From: Nitrospirota bacterium
GTDB taxonomy: Bacteria; Nitrospirota; Thermodesulfovibrionia; Thermodesulfovibrionales; Magnetobacteriaceae
Direction: 5' to 3'
Assembly: GCA_015233895.1 (NCBI GenBank)
Contig: JADFXG010000016.1
Coordinates: 1-61,972, forward strand
DNA: 61,972 nt
Shown here: piece after piece, positions 9,869-19,091 of the stretch
How the letters are laid out: every line of letters begins with the position of its first letter
Numbering within the stretch: position 1 is the stretch's first letter
Notes under the pieces: generated by a model
What the model saw: only the letters and a program-made list of their open reading frames with translations
Databases searched by the model: none
What the model was told of the DNA's origin: nothing
Made by a program: the position numbers and the translations under genes

Positions 9869-12028
9869 ATTTTTAATATATCAAATATCTGGTTATTTGA
9901 CAGAAAGGTTTTTTATGCAATAAACATAGGACTTAGAAATAATTTTTTTGACTCTGTAATGCCCTTTATAACATCAAAGCCTTATTTATTTTTTATCTTA
10001 TATGTAATCATAATTTTAATAATAAAAATCAAAAAAGATATAAAAAACAAAATACCTGTTGACACACGAACCTTTATTGAGATACTAACAATCCCTCTCT
10101 TAACCTTTATACTTACCGATTGGCTTACAAACATTGTCAGAGTCAATGTGGATAGAATACGGCCATGTACAGCTCTTTCAGGTGTGCACCTGCTTGTAGG
10201 ATGCACACAATCTTATTCTTTTCCTTCGGGACACGCATCTAATTCTTTTTCTTTTGCTATATCTTTGGTTTATTTTATGAGTGGACGTTTTAAAAAAATC
10301 TTGCTTATTTATCCAATATTTATGGCAACTCTGATTTCAGTTTCAAGAGTTTATGTTGGAGTTCATTATCCATTGGATGTTATCGGCGGGTTTTTCTCTG
10401 CCCTTGCTATAGCCTCTTTAGTTATCATGCTTTACAGGTCAGCTCAAACGTCATATAAAAAATCACCCTTTGAAACAATTTTGTATTATTCATTATTAGC
10501 CATTAGCATATTCAGAATATATTATATTTTAGACGGCCCGCTTGATTTAAGCGCTGATGAAGCTTTGTACTGGGACTGCAGCAGACATCCTGAGCTTAGT
10601 TACTACTCAAAAGGCCCGTTTGTTATGTATGTTATGTATGTCTTTACTCATTTGTTTGGTGTAAATGTTTTAGCTATCCGTCTGCCTGCTGTTATTTTTA
10701 CTGCCCTTAGCAGTGTTTTTATCTTCAAACTTATACGACTCATCTACGGTCAAGATATTGAAAATGACAGCACTAAAAAAATTTATGAAAAGAATGATTT
10801 TGTTGCCTTATCATCAGCCCTAATTTTTCAGTTCATACCCTTGTTTGCTACATACGGAGTTGTTTTTACAATAGATTCACCTTTTGTATTTTTTTGGATA
10901 GTTTCAATGTACCTTCTTTACAAAGGTGCAGTGAAAGGTAAAGGTGGCTGGGTTTTACTTGGCATGTGTGTTGGACTTGGACTTTCGGCAAAATATATTA
11001 TGGGCTTTTTTTATATTTGTTCTTTTTTGTTTCTCATATTTACTGGCAGAAAAGAAATGCTAAAAACACTAAAGCCATATATATCATTATTAGTAAGTCT
11101 TATATTTTTTAGCCCTGTAATAATATGGAATTATCAACATGACTGGGTAACGCTAAAACATACTGCTGGACATGCTCATCTTGCTGATGGCTTTACAATA
11201 TCACCAATGAAGTTGCTTGAATTTATAGGTTCTCAGTTGGGTGTTGTTACTCCTGTTATTTTTGTACTTATGTGTATTGCATTAATCAAACTCTACAGGA
11301 GAAACAAAGACACAGAAAGCAGATTCCTTTTTTGGTTTTCAGCTCCTGTTTTCATATTTTTTCTAATAAAAAGCATACAAGGAAAAGTACAGGCAAACTG
11401 GTCTATGACAGCTTATGTTACTGCACTTATAGCGTTTTGCCGCTATTATTTATACAAGTCAGAAGGCCTGCCCTGGATGATGACATTCAAACACACACGT
11501 AGATTTGTAAAATCAGCAGTGATTGTTGCCGTTATAATAACGGCCATCAGTCATTACCCTCAAATTCTTAGACTTCCTGCTGACTTAGACCCTGCATCAC
11601 GTTTACGTGGCTGGAAAGTGTTAGGTCATGCTGTGGATAAAACTCTTACAGAGCTAAAAAGAACTGGCGATGAGGTATTGATTTTTTCAGATAAGTATCA
11701 AGTGACATCTGAGCTTGCTTTTTATGTTAGTGGAAATCCTAATGTTTACTGTGCAGCGCTCGGACGCAGGATGAGTGAGTATGACATGTGGCCAGACATT
11801 AATGAAAGCACTAAAAGGTTAAGAGCACACAAACCGGACGTAAAAATAAACGCTCTTTATGTTACAGATACCGCTGATGCTGTTAACCCAATAGTCTCAC
11901 AAGCGTTTGACAGATGTGAACAGACTGTTTTTAACGCAACAGAACGTGGACAAACTCTCAGAACATATTCTATATTTAAGTGTTATAATTTTAAGGGAAT
12001 AAACGAAATGCGCCCTAATTCGTTTTAA
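9869..12028 (+). CDS. PAP2 phosphatase fused to GT39/ArnT-like membrane glycosyltransferase
   Basis: Membrane protein of about 719 residues. The N-terminal ~200 residues are a PAP2 lipid phosphatase with its signature pieces: DRIRP, SFPSGHAS, and SRVYVGVHYPLDVIGG. The rest is a GT39/ArnT-type polyprenyl-phosphate-sugar glycosyltransferase, with SADEALYWDCSRHPELSYY and many hydrophobic segments. The first in-frame ATG is at 9959, but the 30 codons before it read as a normal PAP2 N-terminus (NIWLFDRKVFYAIN). AAGGAGAG sits 6-7 bases before ATT at 9869, so a rare ATT start is proposed. The frame is the same as that of the upstream gene, separated by one TAG at 9836-9838. A likely role is lipid-carrier recycling coupled to lipid-linked sugar transfer; substrates are unknown. 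Confidence 0.85.
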   Translation: MFNISNIWLFDRKVFYAINIGLRNNFFDSVMPFITSKPYLFFILYVIIILIIKIKKDIKNKIPVDTRTFIEILTIPLLTFILTDWLTNIVRVNVDRIRPCTALSGVHLLVGCTQSYSFPSGHASNSFSFAISLVYFMSGRFKKILLIYPIFMATLISVSRVYVGVHYPLDVIGGFFSALAIASLVIMLYRSAQTSYKKSPFETILYYSLLAISIFRIYYILDGPLDLSADEALYWDCSRHPELSYYSKGPFVMYVMYVFTHLFGVNVLAIRLPAVIFTALSSVFIFKLIRLIYGQDIENDSTKKIYEKNDFVALSSALIFQFIPLFATYGVVFTIDSPFVFFWIVSMYLLYKGAVKGKGGWVLLGMCVGLGLSAKYIMGFFYICSFLFLIFTGRKEMLKTLKPYISLLVSLIFFSPVIIWNYQHDWVTLKHTAGHAHLADGFTISPMKLLEFIGSQLGVVTPVIFVLMCIALIKLYRRNKDTESRFLFWFSAPVFIFFLIKSIQGKVQANWSMTAYVTALIAFCRYYLYKSEGLPWMMTFKHTRRFVKSAVIVAVIITAISHYPQILRLPADLDPASRLRGWKVLGHAVDKTLTELKRTGDEVLIFSDKYQVTSELAFYVSGNPNVYCAALGRRMSEYDMWPDINESTKRLRAHKPDVKINALYVTDTADAVNPIVSQAFDRCEQTVFNATERGQTLRTYSIFKCYNFKGINEMRPNSF

Positions 12029-12066
12029 ACAATTATAAATATTCAGATTATGGAGGAACAGGAAAG

Positions 12067-13371
12067 TTGCATATAGGAATGATCGGAACCGGTTATGTTG
12101 GATTAGTGACAGGAGCGTGTTTTTCAGAGTTCGGTGTAACTGTTACGTGTGTTGATAAAGATGAGAAAAAAATTAAATCATTAAATAAAGGTGAGATTCC
12201 GTTTTATGAACCAGGGCTAAAAGATCTAGTTAACAGAAATGTTAAACAAGGTCGTCTTTTTTTCAGTACAAGTATTTCTGAAGCGGTTTTGAATTCACAA
12301 GCTGTGTTTATAGCAGTTGGAACACCACCTAATGAGGACGGTACGGCTGATTTGTCACACGTCTTTACTGTTGCCAAATCTATTGCAGAACATATAAATA
12401 ACTATAAAGTTATAGTCACAAAGAGTACAGTACCGGTTGGCACAGGTAAAGCAATTATAGAATTGATAGCAAGTGTATCAGGCTCAAAACTTGATTATGA
12501 TGTAGTTTCAAACCCTGAGTTTTTACGGGAAGGAGCAGCAATTGAAGATTTTATGCGCCCGGACAGGATAGTTATCGGCGCAGAGACAGACCGTGCTATA
12601 TCTGTCATGAAAGAGCTTTACAGCCCTCTTTATTTAATAGAAACCCCTTTCGTTATTACTAACATAGAAACAGCCGAACTGATTAAATACGCAGCTAACG
12701 CTTTTTTAGCAACAAAGATATCATTTATAAATGAAATCGCAAATCTCTGTGATAAAGTCAATGCAAATGTCCATGATGTTTCAAGAGCAATGGGACTTGA
12801 CGGAAGAATCGGAAAGAAGTTTTTACATCCGGGACCAGGTTTTGGCGGCTCATGTTTTCCTAAAGATACGAGAGCGCTAATCACTATAGCTAATGAATAC
12901 AACGTTGACCTGAATGTCGTAACCGCAACCGTTAAAACAAATTATAAGCAGCGTGATATAATGCTTCAAAGAATTATTGCAACTATGGACGATGATGTCA
13001 ATGATAAAACACTAGCCATTCTTGGACTTGCATTTAAACCAAATACCGATGATTTAAGAGATGCGCCAGCCATATATTTAATAGAACAATTGTTAAAAAG
13101 AGGTGCTAAAATAAGAGCATACGATCCAGCAGCAATGGAAAACGCAAAATCAATAATATCTGCCGTAACCTTTTGTACCGATGTTTATAGTACTATAGAG
13201 GGAGCCGATGCTACCGTACTCGCCACTGAATGGAACCAGTTCAGGAATCTTGACCTTACAATAATAAAGAATTTGATGACAGGACCATACTTTTTTGACT
13301 TGCGAAACGTCTATGAACCTAAAAAACTAACAGAACATGGGTTCATACATTTTTCAGTAGGCCGCAGATAA
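12067..13371 (+). CDS. ugd: UDP-glucose 6-dehydrogenase
   Basis: Cytosolic NAD-dependent enzyme oxidising UDP-glucose to UDP-glucuronate, a precursor for acidic surface polysaccharides. At 434 residues it has the usual length. Visible motifs: N-terminal Rossmann IGTGYVGLVTGACFSEFG, VGTPP, SNPEFLREG, and the catalytic-cysteine motif GGSCFPKD. The central dimer helix and the C-terminal UDP-binding domain (LGLAFKPNTDDLRDAP) are intact. The start is TTG at 12067, preceded by GGAGGAACAGGAAAG. It is the last gene of the five-gene polysaccharide operon, 38 bases after the PAP2-GT39 gene. The epimerase at 53.7-54.7 kb could use its product. Confidence 0.96.
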   Translation: MHIGMIGTGYVGLVTGACFSEFGVTVTCVDKDEKKIKSLNKGEIPFYEPGLKDLVNRNVKQGRLFFSTSISEAVLNSQAVFIAVGTPPNEDGTADLSHVFTVAKSIAEHINNYKVIVTKSTVPVGTGKAIIELIASVSGSKLDYDVVSNPEFLREGAAIEDFMRPDRIVIGAETDRAISVMKELYSPLYLIETPFVITNIETAELIKYAANAFLATKISFINEIANLCDKVNANVHDVSRAMGLDGRIGKKFLHPGPGFGGSCFPKDTRALITIANEYNVDLNVVTATVKTNYKQRDIMLQRIIATMDDDVNDKTLAILGLAFKPNTDDLRDAPAIYLIEQLLKRGAKIRAYDPAAMENAKSIISAVTFCTDVYSTIEGADATVLATEWNQFRNLDLTIIKNLMTGPYFFDLRNVYEPKKLTEHGFIHFSVGRR

Positions 13372-13418
13372 CTCAGACAAACCAAAAAAATCTTATAAAT
13401 CTCTCACCTATGCCTATT

Positions 13419-13440
13419 AATTGTTCCACGTGGAACAATT
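13419..13440. promoter_or_regulatory. parS-like centromere site 1
   Basis: A perfect 22-base inverted repeat centred on CACGTG, with core TGTTCCACGTGGAACA at 13422-13437. The core fits the chromosomal ParB-binding consensus TGTTNCACGTGAAACA with one change, which makes it fully symmetric. The second copy follows 41 bases centre to centre. In a known ParABS system such sites nucleate ParB spreading; no ParB gene is seen in this window. Confidence 0.75.
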
Positions 13441-13462
13441 TTTAAAACTTGCAGTCAAAAGG

Positions 13463-13478
13463 TGTTCCACGTGGAACA
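13463..13478. promoter_or_regulatory. parS-like centromere site 2
   Basis: The same 16-base palindrome TGTTCCACGTGGAACA as site 1, with different flanks, so only the core is conserved. Two identical copies this close are very unlikely by chance in AT-rich DNA. Confidence 0.75.
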
Positions 13479-13678
13479 TTTCGTATGTAAAATTATTACA
13501 CACCGCCAACCTCTCTGTAATTGACGCTATTGAACTTAAAGCTCAGGATGAACTTCTATATGGACAATACTATTTTAGCTCAACAGCAATGATTATACGC
13601 ATATGATTTTTCGCGGTATTTGAGAAAATTAATAATCAGGTTTCATTTTATAGAAATAAAAGGAATGAATTTGCAACT

Positions 13679-15253
13679 TTACATTCTTTGTTTAATTGCT
13701 AACACAGCCTGATTTCTGAGGGTTTTTATGAATCTTAAAAGCTGGTGGCTTATTGAGATTTCATTTGCGTTAAGCTTCTCAGCATAGATAAGGCCAATTG
13801 GTGTCTTAAGAACTATTATGGGTATCAATACAAACGTCTGTGCATCTATTAAGTTTGTAAACCATGCTGGTATTTTTGATATTATTCTTGAATCAGTAAT
13901 GTCTGAAATCAGTATATCCGCCCCTTGATTCAGCGCTAAATTAAAAACATCGTCAGAGTCTTTATCAATTGCGAATTTAAAGCTTTTGCCAATTTTAGTT
14001 AAATCCGGACCAAAGCCAAATCTGCCATCCATAAAAGGTTCCTTAGAGTTTCTTATACAAATTATAACTCTGTTAAACTTAAATCCTCTGAACAACACCT
14101 CAAGTATCATTCTGAGCACATCGTTTAAATTATAATCCTCAAGCAGTGTATTTGCTATCTCCTGTACACCTTTCATTAGCACTGCTTCAGGGTTGTCGTC
14201 AACTACGTCGTCAGAGTCCCCAGGTTGTATCTCAAGAAGGTGTATCCCACCGATGTCTTCATATTGTTTTTGAGGAATTATAATATCTTCAGGATATGAA
14301 ATGCTGCTGCCCATATGTGCCAAATAAAAAGAAAGTCTCTTTAAAAATTTACTGTCATTTATGCCAAATTTAAAGTTTTTAGCGTAATCGAGGGTTTCTT
14401 TAAAAGACGATTCGAGAATTGTTATGATATCCTCTTCTTTTAAGTCAATACATCCTTTATAACTTGTGAGAAGTGAACTAACAGAACGTGCCCAAACCTC
14501 TGGTGTCTGATTTGCTCTATAAGTGATACTGCATATCTTGCTGGAAAATCCTGTTAAGCAACGCAGTTTATCCAGTTGAGTAAGGACACTGTGTTGTGTT
14601 TGTGTTGTGGTGTCCATGCAATATATTATGTCGGTTGAAAAATGCCAGCTTTTTGCTATATAAGCACCGATTTTTTCAAATGTAGTTCCCAATACAGAGA
14701 GCACTGCTGCATCCTCTGAGGATGGATCTTTCGCCTGTAGATCTTTTATTTTAAGGAATTCATCAGGTAAATAGAAAATTGTAAGAAGTTTGCCAAGATC
14801 GTGGAAGAAGGCACAAAGAAACGCTGCTTCAACATCCTCCACTGATGTTTGTTTAGCAACCTCTCTGGCTATTATTGCTGTCATAAAAGACATAACCATC
14901 CCCTCACGTAAATCATTTGCTATCCCTTTACTGCTTACATGCTCAAACAACATAAGTGACAGTGCAGCGTTTCTTACCTGATTAAAGCCCAATACATATA
15001 CAGCCCTTGAAATTGTATTGATTTTCCCCTCAAGTTGATACTTAATGTAGAACACAGTATTAACCATTTTTAGCAGTTTATTAGATAGAGCATAATCGTT
15101 CAGGATGGTGTTGGCAAGTTCTGTGACAGAAACGTCACTCTCCGAGGATGTCTGTTTATTAACCAGTGCCACAGTGCGTCCCATAGCTGGAAAGTCACTA
15201 TTAGAGAGTATCTTACTGTTTAACTTCTCTATCATCGGTATTTTTTTATCCAT
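13679..15253 (-). CDS. HDOD domain protein with C-terminal GAF-like domain
   Basis: Likely signalling protein. Residues about 10-290 form an HDOD domain, an HD-related module that usually lacks catalysis and is common in chemotaxis and c-di-GMP regulation. It includes LANTILNDYALSNKLLKMVN and CAFFHDLGKLL, the latter retaining an HD pair. Residues about 365-520 resemble a GAF sensor domain (LEVLFRGFKFNRVIICIRN). There is no membrane segment. The ATG at 15253 begins a reading frame typical of the family. It stands alone between the parS region and the divergent GT2 gene. The downstream pathway is not evident, though the window also encodes chemotaxis genes. Confidence 0.85.
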   Translation of the reverse strand: MDKKIPMIEKLNSKILSNSDFPAMGRTVALVNKQTSSESDVSVTELANTILNDYALSNKLLKMVNTVFYIKYQLEGKINTISRAVYVLGFNQVRNAALSLMLFEHVSSKGIANDLREGMVMSFMTAIIAREVAKQTSVEDVEAAFLCAFFHDLGKLLTIFYLPDEFLKIKDLQAKDPSSEDAAVLSVLGTTFEKIGAYIAKSWHFSTDIIYCMDTTTQTQHSVLTQLDKLRCLTGFSSKICSITYRANQTPEVWARSVSSLLTSYKGCIDLKEEDIITILESSFKETLDYAKNFKFGINDSKFLKRLSFYLAHMGSSISYPEDIIIPQKQYEDIGGIHLLEIQPGDSDDVVDDNPEAVLMKGVQEIANTLLEDYNLNDVLRMILEVLFRGFKFNRVIICIRNSKEPFMDGRFGFGPDLTKIGKSFKFAIDKDSDDVFNLALNQGADILISDITDSRIISKIPAWFTNLIDAQTFVLIPIIVLKTPIGLIYAEKLNANEISISHQLLRFIKTLRNQAVLAIKQRM

Positions 15254-15290
15254 ATTTATTGTCTAACTTGCCTGTCAGCAATTTTAACAT

Positions 15291-15318
15291 TATTTAATTA
15301 AAAAATTCATATTGTCAA
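15291..15318 (-). promoter_or_regulatory. Candidate sigma-70 promoter for the HDOD gene
   Basis: On the minus strand TTGACA (15318-15313) is followed by 16 bases and TAAATA (15296-15291), about 40 bases before the ATG. The -35 is perfect; the -10 is weak. Confidence 0.35.
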
Positions 15319-15365
15319 GTCTGTCAAATTTGTTGTAAGCTAACATTAATAATGGCAGTTTTGAA

Positions 15366-16313
15366 ATGGCATTAACTCACATGGATGTAAGTGTAATAAT
15401 TCCAACTATCAACGCCGCAGGTTCAATTAGAAAAGTAGCCGCCTCGTGTTTTAACCAAAAGTATGAAGACGGAACTCCGATAAGCACTGAGGTAATTGTG
15501 ATAGACTCCTCATCGTCAGACAATACGGTTGAAATTGCAAGAGCTTTAGGTTGCAAAACAATTATAATCCCTGTCAGCGAATTTAACCATGGGGACACCA
15601 GGAACCGTGCAGCATCAATAGCCTCTGGCAGAGTCCTCATGTTTATGACTCAGGATGCCTTGCCCGTTAACGACACGCTTTTTGCAGCTATCTTAAAACC
15701 TCTCACTGACCCCCTTACAGCTGCCGCTTTTGCCAGACAGATTCCTAAAAAAAATGCGAATCCGGTAGAGTGCTTTAGCAGAACGTTTAACTACCCTGAC
15801 ATAGGAATGGTTAAAAGTAAAGATGTCATAGGGTTACTTGGTATTAAGACATTTTTCTTTTCAAATGTCTGCTCTGCCATCAAACGGGAGGCATTTACAG
15901 AGGCGGGTGGTTTTCCATCGGTCATCATGAATGAGGATATGATGATGTCATCTAAACTGATTTTTTCCGGCTATAATGTCGTCTATGAGCCAAGCGCTCT
16001 TGTGTACCATTCACACAATTTCTCGCTGATGCAACAGCTTAAGCGGCACTTTGATATTGGAGTCTCATTAAAGGAAAATAATCTGCTTAACTACGTACGC
16101 CCTGATGGTGAAGGACTGAGGTACTTTATGACCGGACTCAGACATTTCCTTAATGATGATACTCAACTCCCTACCCACAAGTTATTATGGCTTATCTACT
16201 TTATACTGCAGACAATTTTCAGATTTATAGGCTACACAGCTGGCACACACTACGAAAAAATTTCAAAGCCACTGAGAAAACACCTGAGTGGTCACCCGTC
16301 TTATTTTAAATAG
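15366..16313 (+). CDS. Family 2 glycosyltransferase, rhamnosyltransferase-like
   Basis: Cytosolic GT-A fold enzyme expected to add a sugar, possibly rhamnose, to a cell-surface glycan. The opening DVSVIIPTINAAGSI, the nucleotide-binding VIDSSSSDNT and the EFNHGDTRNRAA motif are typical of dTDP-rhamnosyl transferases. The TQDALP acidic motif stands at the metal-binding position, and NEDMMMSSKL fits the later ED pair. At 315 residues it is the usual length. Neither the ATG at 15366 nor the one at 15381, five codons later, has a strong ribosome site, so the exact start is open. It converges with purB, only 6 bases away. Sugar specificity is inferred from motif resemblance. Confidence 0.85.
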   Translation: MALTHMDVSVIIPTINAAGSIRKVAASCFNQKYEDGTPISTEVIVIDSSSSDNTVEIARALGCKTIIIPVSEFNHGDTRNRAASIASGRVLMFMTQDALPVNDTLFAAILKPLTDPLTAAAFARQIPKKNANPVECFSRTFNYPDIGMVKSKDVIGLLGIKTFFFSNVCSAIKREAFTEAGGFPSVIMNEDMMMSSKLIFSGYNVVYEPSALVYHSHNFSLMQQLKRHFDIGVSLKENNLLNYVRPDGEGLRYFMTGLRHFLNDDTQLPTHKLLWLIYFILQTIFRFIGYTAGTHYEKISKPLRKHLSGHPSYFK

Positions 16314-16319
16314 AAGTTA

Positions 16320-17615
16320 TTAACTAGTAAAAACCCTCTTGTATATATGGTCTATATGCTGAAAATATTCATTTAATTCAAACAGTTTATCAAGTATCTC
16401 ATCAGAAAGAACAGCTTTTATTTCGCTATCACGACTAAGAAGTTCCTTAAAATCAATCCCCTCCTCCCAGCTTTTCATAGCGTTTCTCTGCACAATTTCA
16501 TAGGATTTCTCACGTGTGAGTCCACCCTCTGTAAGAGCCAGAAGCACCTTTTGGGAATTAAACAAGCCGTAGCTTTTGTTTAGGTTTTTCTTCATAACCT
16601 CAGGATAAACGTTAAGTCCGCTCATTATACTCTTTAATCTGTTTAACATGTAGTTTACCAAAATGGTACTGTCTGGTATTATGACCCTTTCAACTGAGGA
16701 GTGGCTTATGTCTCTTTCGTGCCACAAAGCGACATTTTCCAGCGCTGCAATGGCATTAGCCCTGACAATACGCGCTAGCCCTGAGAGATTTTCACTCCCT
16801 ATCGGGTTTCTTTTATGAGGCATTGCAGAGGATCCCTTCTGACCCTTACTAAAAGGCTCCTCAGCCTCCCCAACCTCAGTCCTCTGAAGATGACGTATCT
16901 CAACCGCTATCATTTCCACCGTTGCTGCCACTATCGCAAGGGTTGACATGTAATGAGCGTACCTGTCCCTTTGAACCACCTGTGTGGCAACGGGTTCTGG
17001 TGTAAGCCCAAGTTTACTTAAAACCATTTCCTCTATCTTTGGCGGTATAGAGGAAAATGTCCCGACAGCACCGGAAAGCTTTCCAACAGAGATTGTTTCC
17101 TTTGCTTGTTCCATCCTTTGCAGGTTTCTTTTCATTTCCTCATACCAAAGGGCAAACTTAAGCCCAAACACCATTGGTTCGGCGTGAATCCCGTGGCTTC
17201 TGCCGATGCACACAGTCTCCTTATGCTGGAACGCCTGTTCCTTAAGAACGGTTGACAAAGCCTTTATGTCATTTATGATTATGTTGGCTGCATCAATCAT
17301 TAAAAGAGCGTTAGCAGTGTCTAAAATGTCGGACGATGTCAGTCCCTTATGAATGTATCTTGACTCAGGCCCCACAAACTCGGCTACAGAAGTTAAAAAC
17401 GCAATAACATCATGCTTTACCTGAAGTTCGATTTCATCAATCCTCTTTGAATCAAAACCAGCCTTTTCTTTAATAATTTTCAGGGCTTCTTTTGGAATTT
17501 CACCTGCTTCAGCCCATGCCTCACACACAGCAAGCTCCACCTGCAGCCATTTTTCATACTTAGCTTCAAGCTCCCACAGCTTGCCCATCTCCTGTTTTGT
17601 ATATCGTGGTATCAT
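16320..17615 (-). CDS. purB: Adenylosuccinate lyase
   Basis: Purine biosynthesis enzyme cleaving SAICAR to AICAR plus fumarate, and adenylosuccinate to AMP plus fumarate. At 431 residues it fits the bacterial PurB length. The fumarase/aspartase superfamily signature GSSAMPHKRNP is intact, as are the catalytic-His region GRSHGIHAEP and the TSSDILDTANAL loop. GAGGAG lies about 12 bases before the ATG at 17615. It is a single gene, divergent from ackA across a 173-base promoter region. Confidence 0.96.
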   Translation of the reverse strand: MIPRYTKQEMGKLWELEAKYEKWLQVELAVCEAWAEAGEIPKEALKIIKEKAGFDSKRIDEIELQVKHDVIAFLTSVAEFVGPESRYIHKGLTSSDILDTANALLMIDAANIIINDIKALSTVLKEQAFQHKETVCIGRSHGIHAEPMVFGLKFALWYEEMKRNLQRMEQAKETISVGKLSGAVGTFSSIPPKIEEMVLSKLGLTPEPVATQVVQRDRYAHYMSTLAIVAATVEMIAVEIRHLQRTEVGEAEEPFSKGQKGSSAMPHKRNPIGSENLSGLARIVRANAIAALENVALWHERDISHSSVERVIIPDSTILVNYMLNRLKSIMSGLNVYPEVMKKNLNKSYGLFNSQKVLLALTEGGLTREKSYEIVQRNAMKSWEEGIDFKELLSRDSEIKAVLSDEILDKLFELNEYFQHIDHIYKRVFTS

Positions 17616-17712
17616 CTTTCTGTAACACTCCTCATTATTTTAAAGTCATATTGTATTCTATATTTTGAATCTTTTGCAAATTAAAGTTTTTTAACCTACA
17701 TACGGTAAACTA

Positions 17713-17742
17713 TTACAAAAACTTCGATAAATTAATTATAAT
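17713..17742 (+). promoter_or_regulatory. Candidate sigma-70 promoter for ackA
   Basis: TTACAA (17713-17718) and TATAAT (17737-17742) are separated by 18 bases, 46 bases before the ackA ATG. The -10 is perfect and the -35 matches 5 of 6. Confidence 0.5.
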
Positions 17743-17788
17743 AAGTTTTACAGGATAGACAAACAGCACGTATGAGGAGACTTTCATA

Positions 17789-19084
17789 ATGGGATTTAAC
17801 CCTAAAGATGTTTTCAAAACCACACTGCCTCAGGATGATCCATATGATCTAAATTTTGCATCAGCCAAATCACAGATGAAAGTCCTTGTCATTAACTGCG
17901 GCAGCTCGTCGCTTAAATATTCACTGTTTAATATACCTGAGAGCCGTCCACTTTTTGAGGGTTTGATTGAAAAAATAGGCTCAGCTACGCCACTCCATAA
18001 AATTACAACAGCCGGAGGGAGCAAAGAGTTACCGTGCGATGTAAAAGATATTGCTGAGGCGTTTCAGAAAATGGAACATGCCCTTATCAGTGATGAGTTC
18101 GGCGCTCTGAAATCCTTAAATGAAATACAGGCTGCTGGACACAGAGTGGTTCATGGCGGGGACAGGTTTTCAGCCTCCATTGTTATAGACAAGCAGGTTA
18201 AAGATGCCATACGGGACTGCAGTGTGTTTGCCCCGTTACATAATCCTTATAATCTTGCTGGGATAGAGGAGATGGAAAAGCTCCTTCCCGGTGTTCCCGG
18301 CGTTGCTGTATTTGACACGGCATTTCACCAAAGTATGGCTGAGCATGTTTACAGGTATGCTCTGCCGTATGCGCTGTGTAATGAAAAACACATAAGGCGA
18401 TATGGTTTTCACGGTACAAACCATAAGTATGTTTCACTTGCGGCGGCTATGTATTTGAAAAAACCAATAACGGAGTTAAAATTAATAAGCTGCCATCTCG
18501 GTAACGGCACCTCTATGTGTGCGATAGACGGCGGACTGAGCGTTGATACAAGCATGGGGCTTACTCCCCTTGAGGGGCTGATAATGGGTACAAGGGGCGG
18601 TGATATTGACCCAGGCGTTCTCCTATATCTAATGCGAGAGGGCAGCACTGCCGCAGAAATAGACTCGCTACTTAACAAAGAAAGCGGGCTAAAGGGAATA
18701 ACCGGTTTAAGCAATGATATGAGAGAGGCGTTGAGTCTTTCAGAGGATGGTAATGAGAGGGCTATGTTAGCAGTCTCCATGTTTGTCTATAGAATAAAAA
18801 AATACACTGGGGCGTATATTTCGATTTTGGGCGGTCTTGACGCATTTATCTTTACCGGTGGTATCGGAGAAAACTCAGATGTTATCCGCAGCCGTGTTTG
18901 CACTGGGCTGGAACATATAGGGATACATCTTTCCGGGGCCCGCAATAAAGAGGCGCGGGCAGTACGGGGTAATGTGGTTGATATATCGGCTAATGGTTCG
19001 TCTCCCTGTATTTTGATAGTTCCGGCGGATGAGGAGCGGATGATTACACGAGAGACAATTCACGCTCTTGAGAGGCATCAATAG
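17789..19084 (+). CDS. ackA: Acetate kinase with N-terminal extension
   Basis: Cytosolic enzyme interconverting acetate plus ATP and acetyl phosphate plus ADP. The family start MKVLVINCGSSSLKYSLF appears only at residue 30. Later motifs GHRVVHGG, FDTAFHQSM, RYGFHGTNHKYV, CHLGNGTSMCAI and FTGGIGENS are all present, so the catalytic core looks intact. The 29-residue extension begins MGFNPKDVFKT. GAGGAG precedes the ATG at 17789, whereas the internal ATG at 17876 has no ribosome site, so the longer protein is favoured. No phosphotransacetylase gene is adjacent. It converges with the pseudouridine synthase gene, 7 bases away. Confidence 0.95.
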   Translation: MGFNPKDVFKTTLPQDDPYDLNFASAKSQMKVLVINCGSSSLKYSLFNIPESRPLFEGLIEKIGSATPLHKITTAGGSKELPCDVKDIAEAFQKMEHALISDEFGALKSLNEIQAAGHRVVHGGDRFSASIVIDKQVKDAIRDCSVFAPLHNPYNLAGIEEMEKLLPGVPGVAVFDTAFHQSMAEHVYRYALPYALCNEKHIRRYGFHGTNHKYVSLAAAMYLKKPITELKLISCHLGNGTSMCAIDGGLSVDTSMGLTPLEGLIMGTRGGDIDPGVLLYLMREGSTAAEIDSLLNKESGLKGITGLSNDMREALSLSEDGNERAMLAVSMFVYRIKKYTGAYISILGGLDAFIFTGGIGENSDVIRSRVCTGLEHIGIHLSGARNKEARAVRGNVVDISANGSSPCILIVPADEERMITRETIHALERHQ

Positions 19085-19091
19085 AGCTTGT

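Larger units (their letters stand above)
13372..13678. other. Intergenic region holding the parS-like pair
   Basis: A 307-base gap between ugd and the convergent HDOD gene. Apart from the two palindromes it shows no convincing terminator, promoter or gene. A 61-codon open frame starting TTG inside the first palindrome has no ribosome site and reads through both palindromes, so it is not called. Confidence 0.6.

Noticed and set aside
13421-13606. 61-codon open frame beginning TTG in the parS region
   Set aside because: It starts inside the first palindrome, has no ribosome site, and repeated MFHVEQ/CSTWNI-like segments are simply the translated palindromes.
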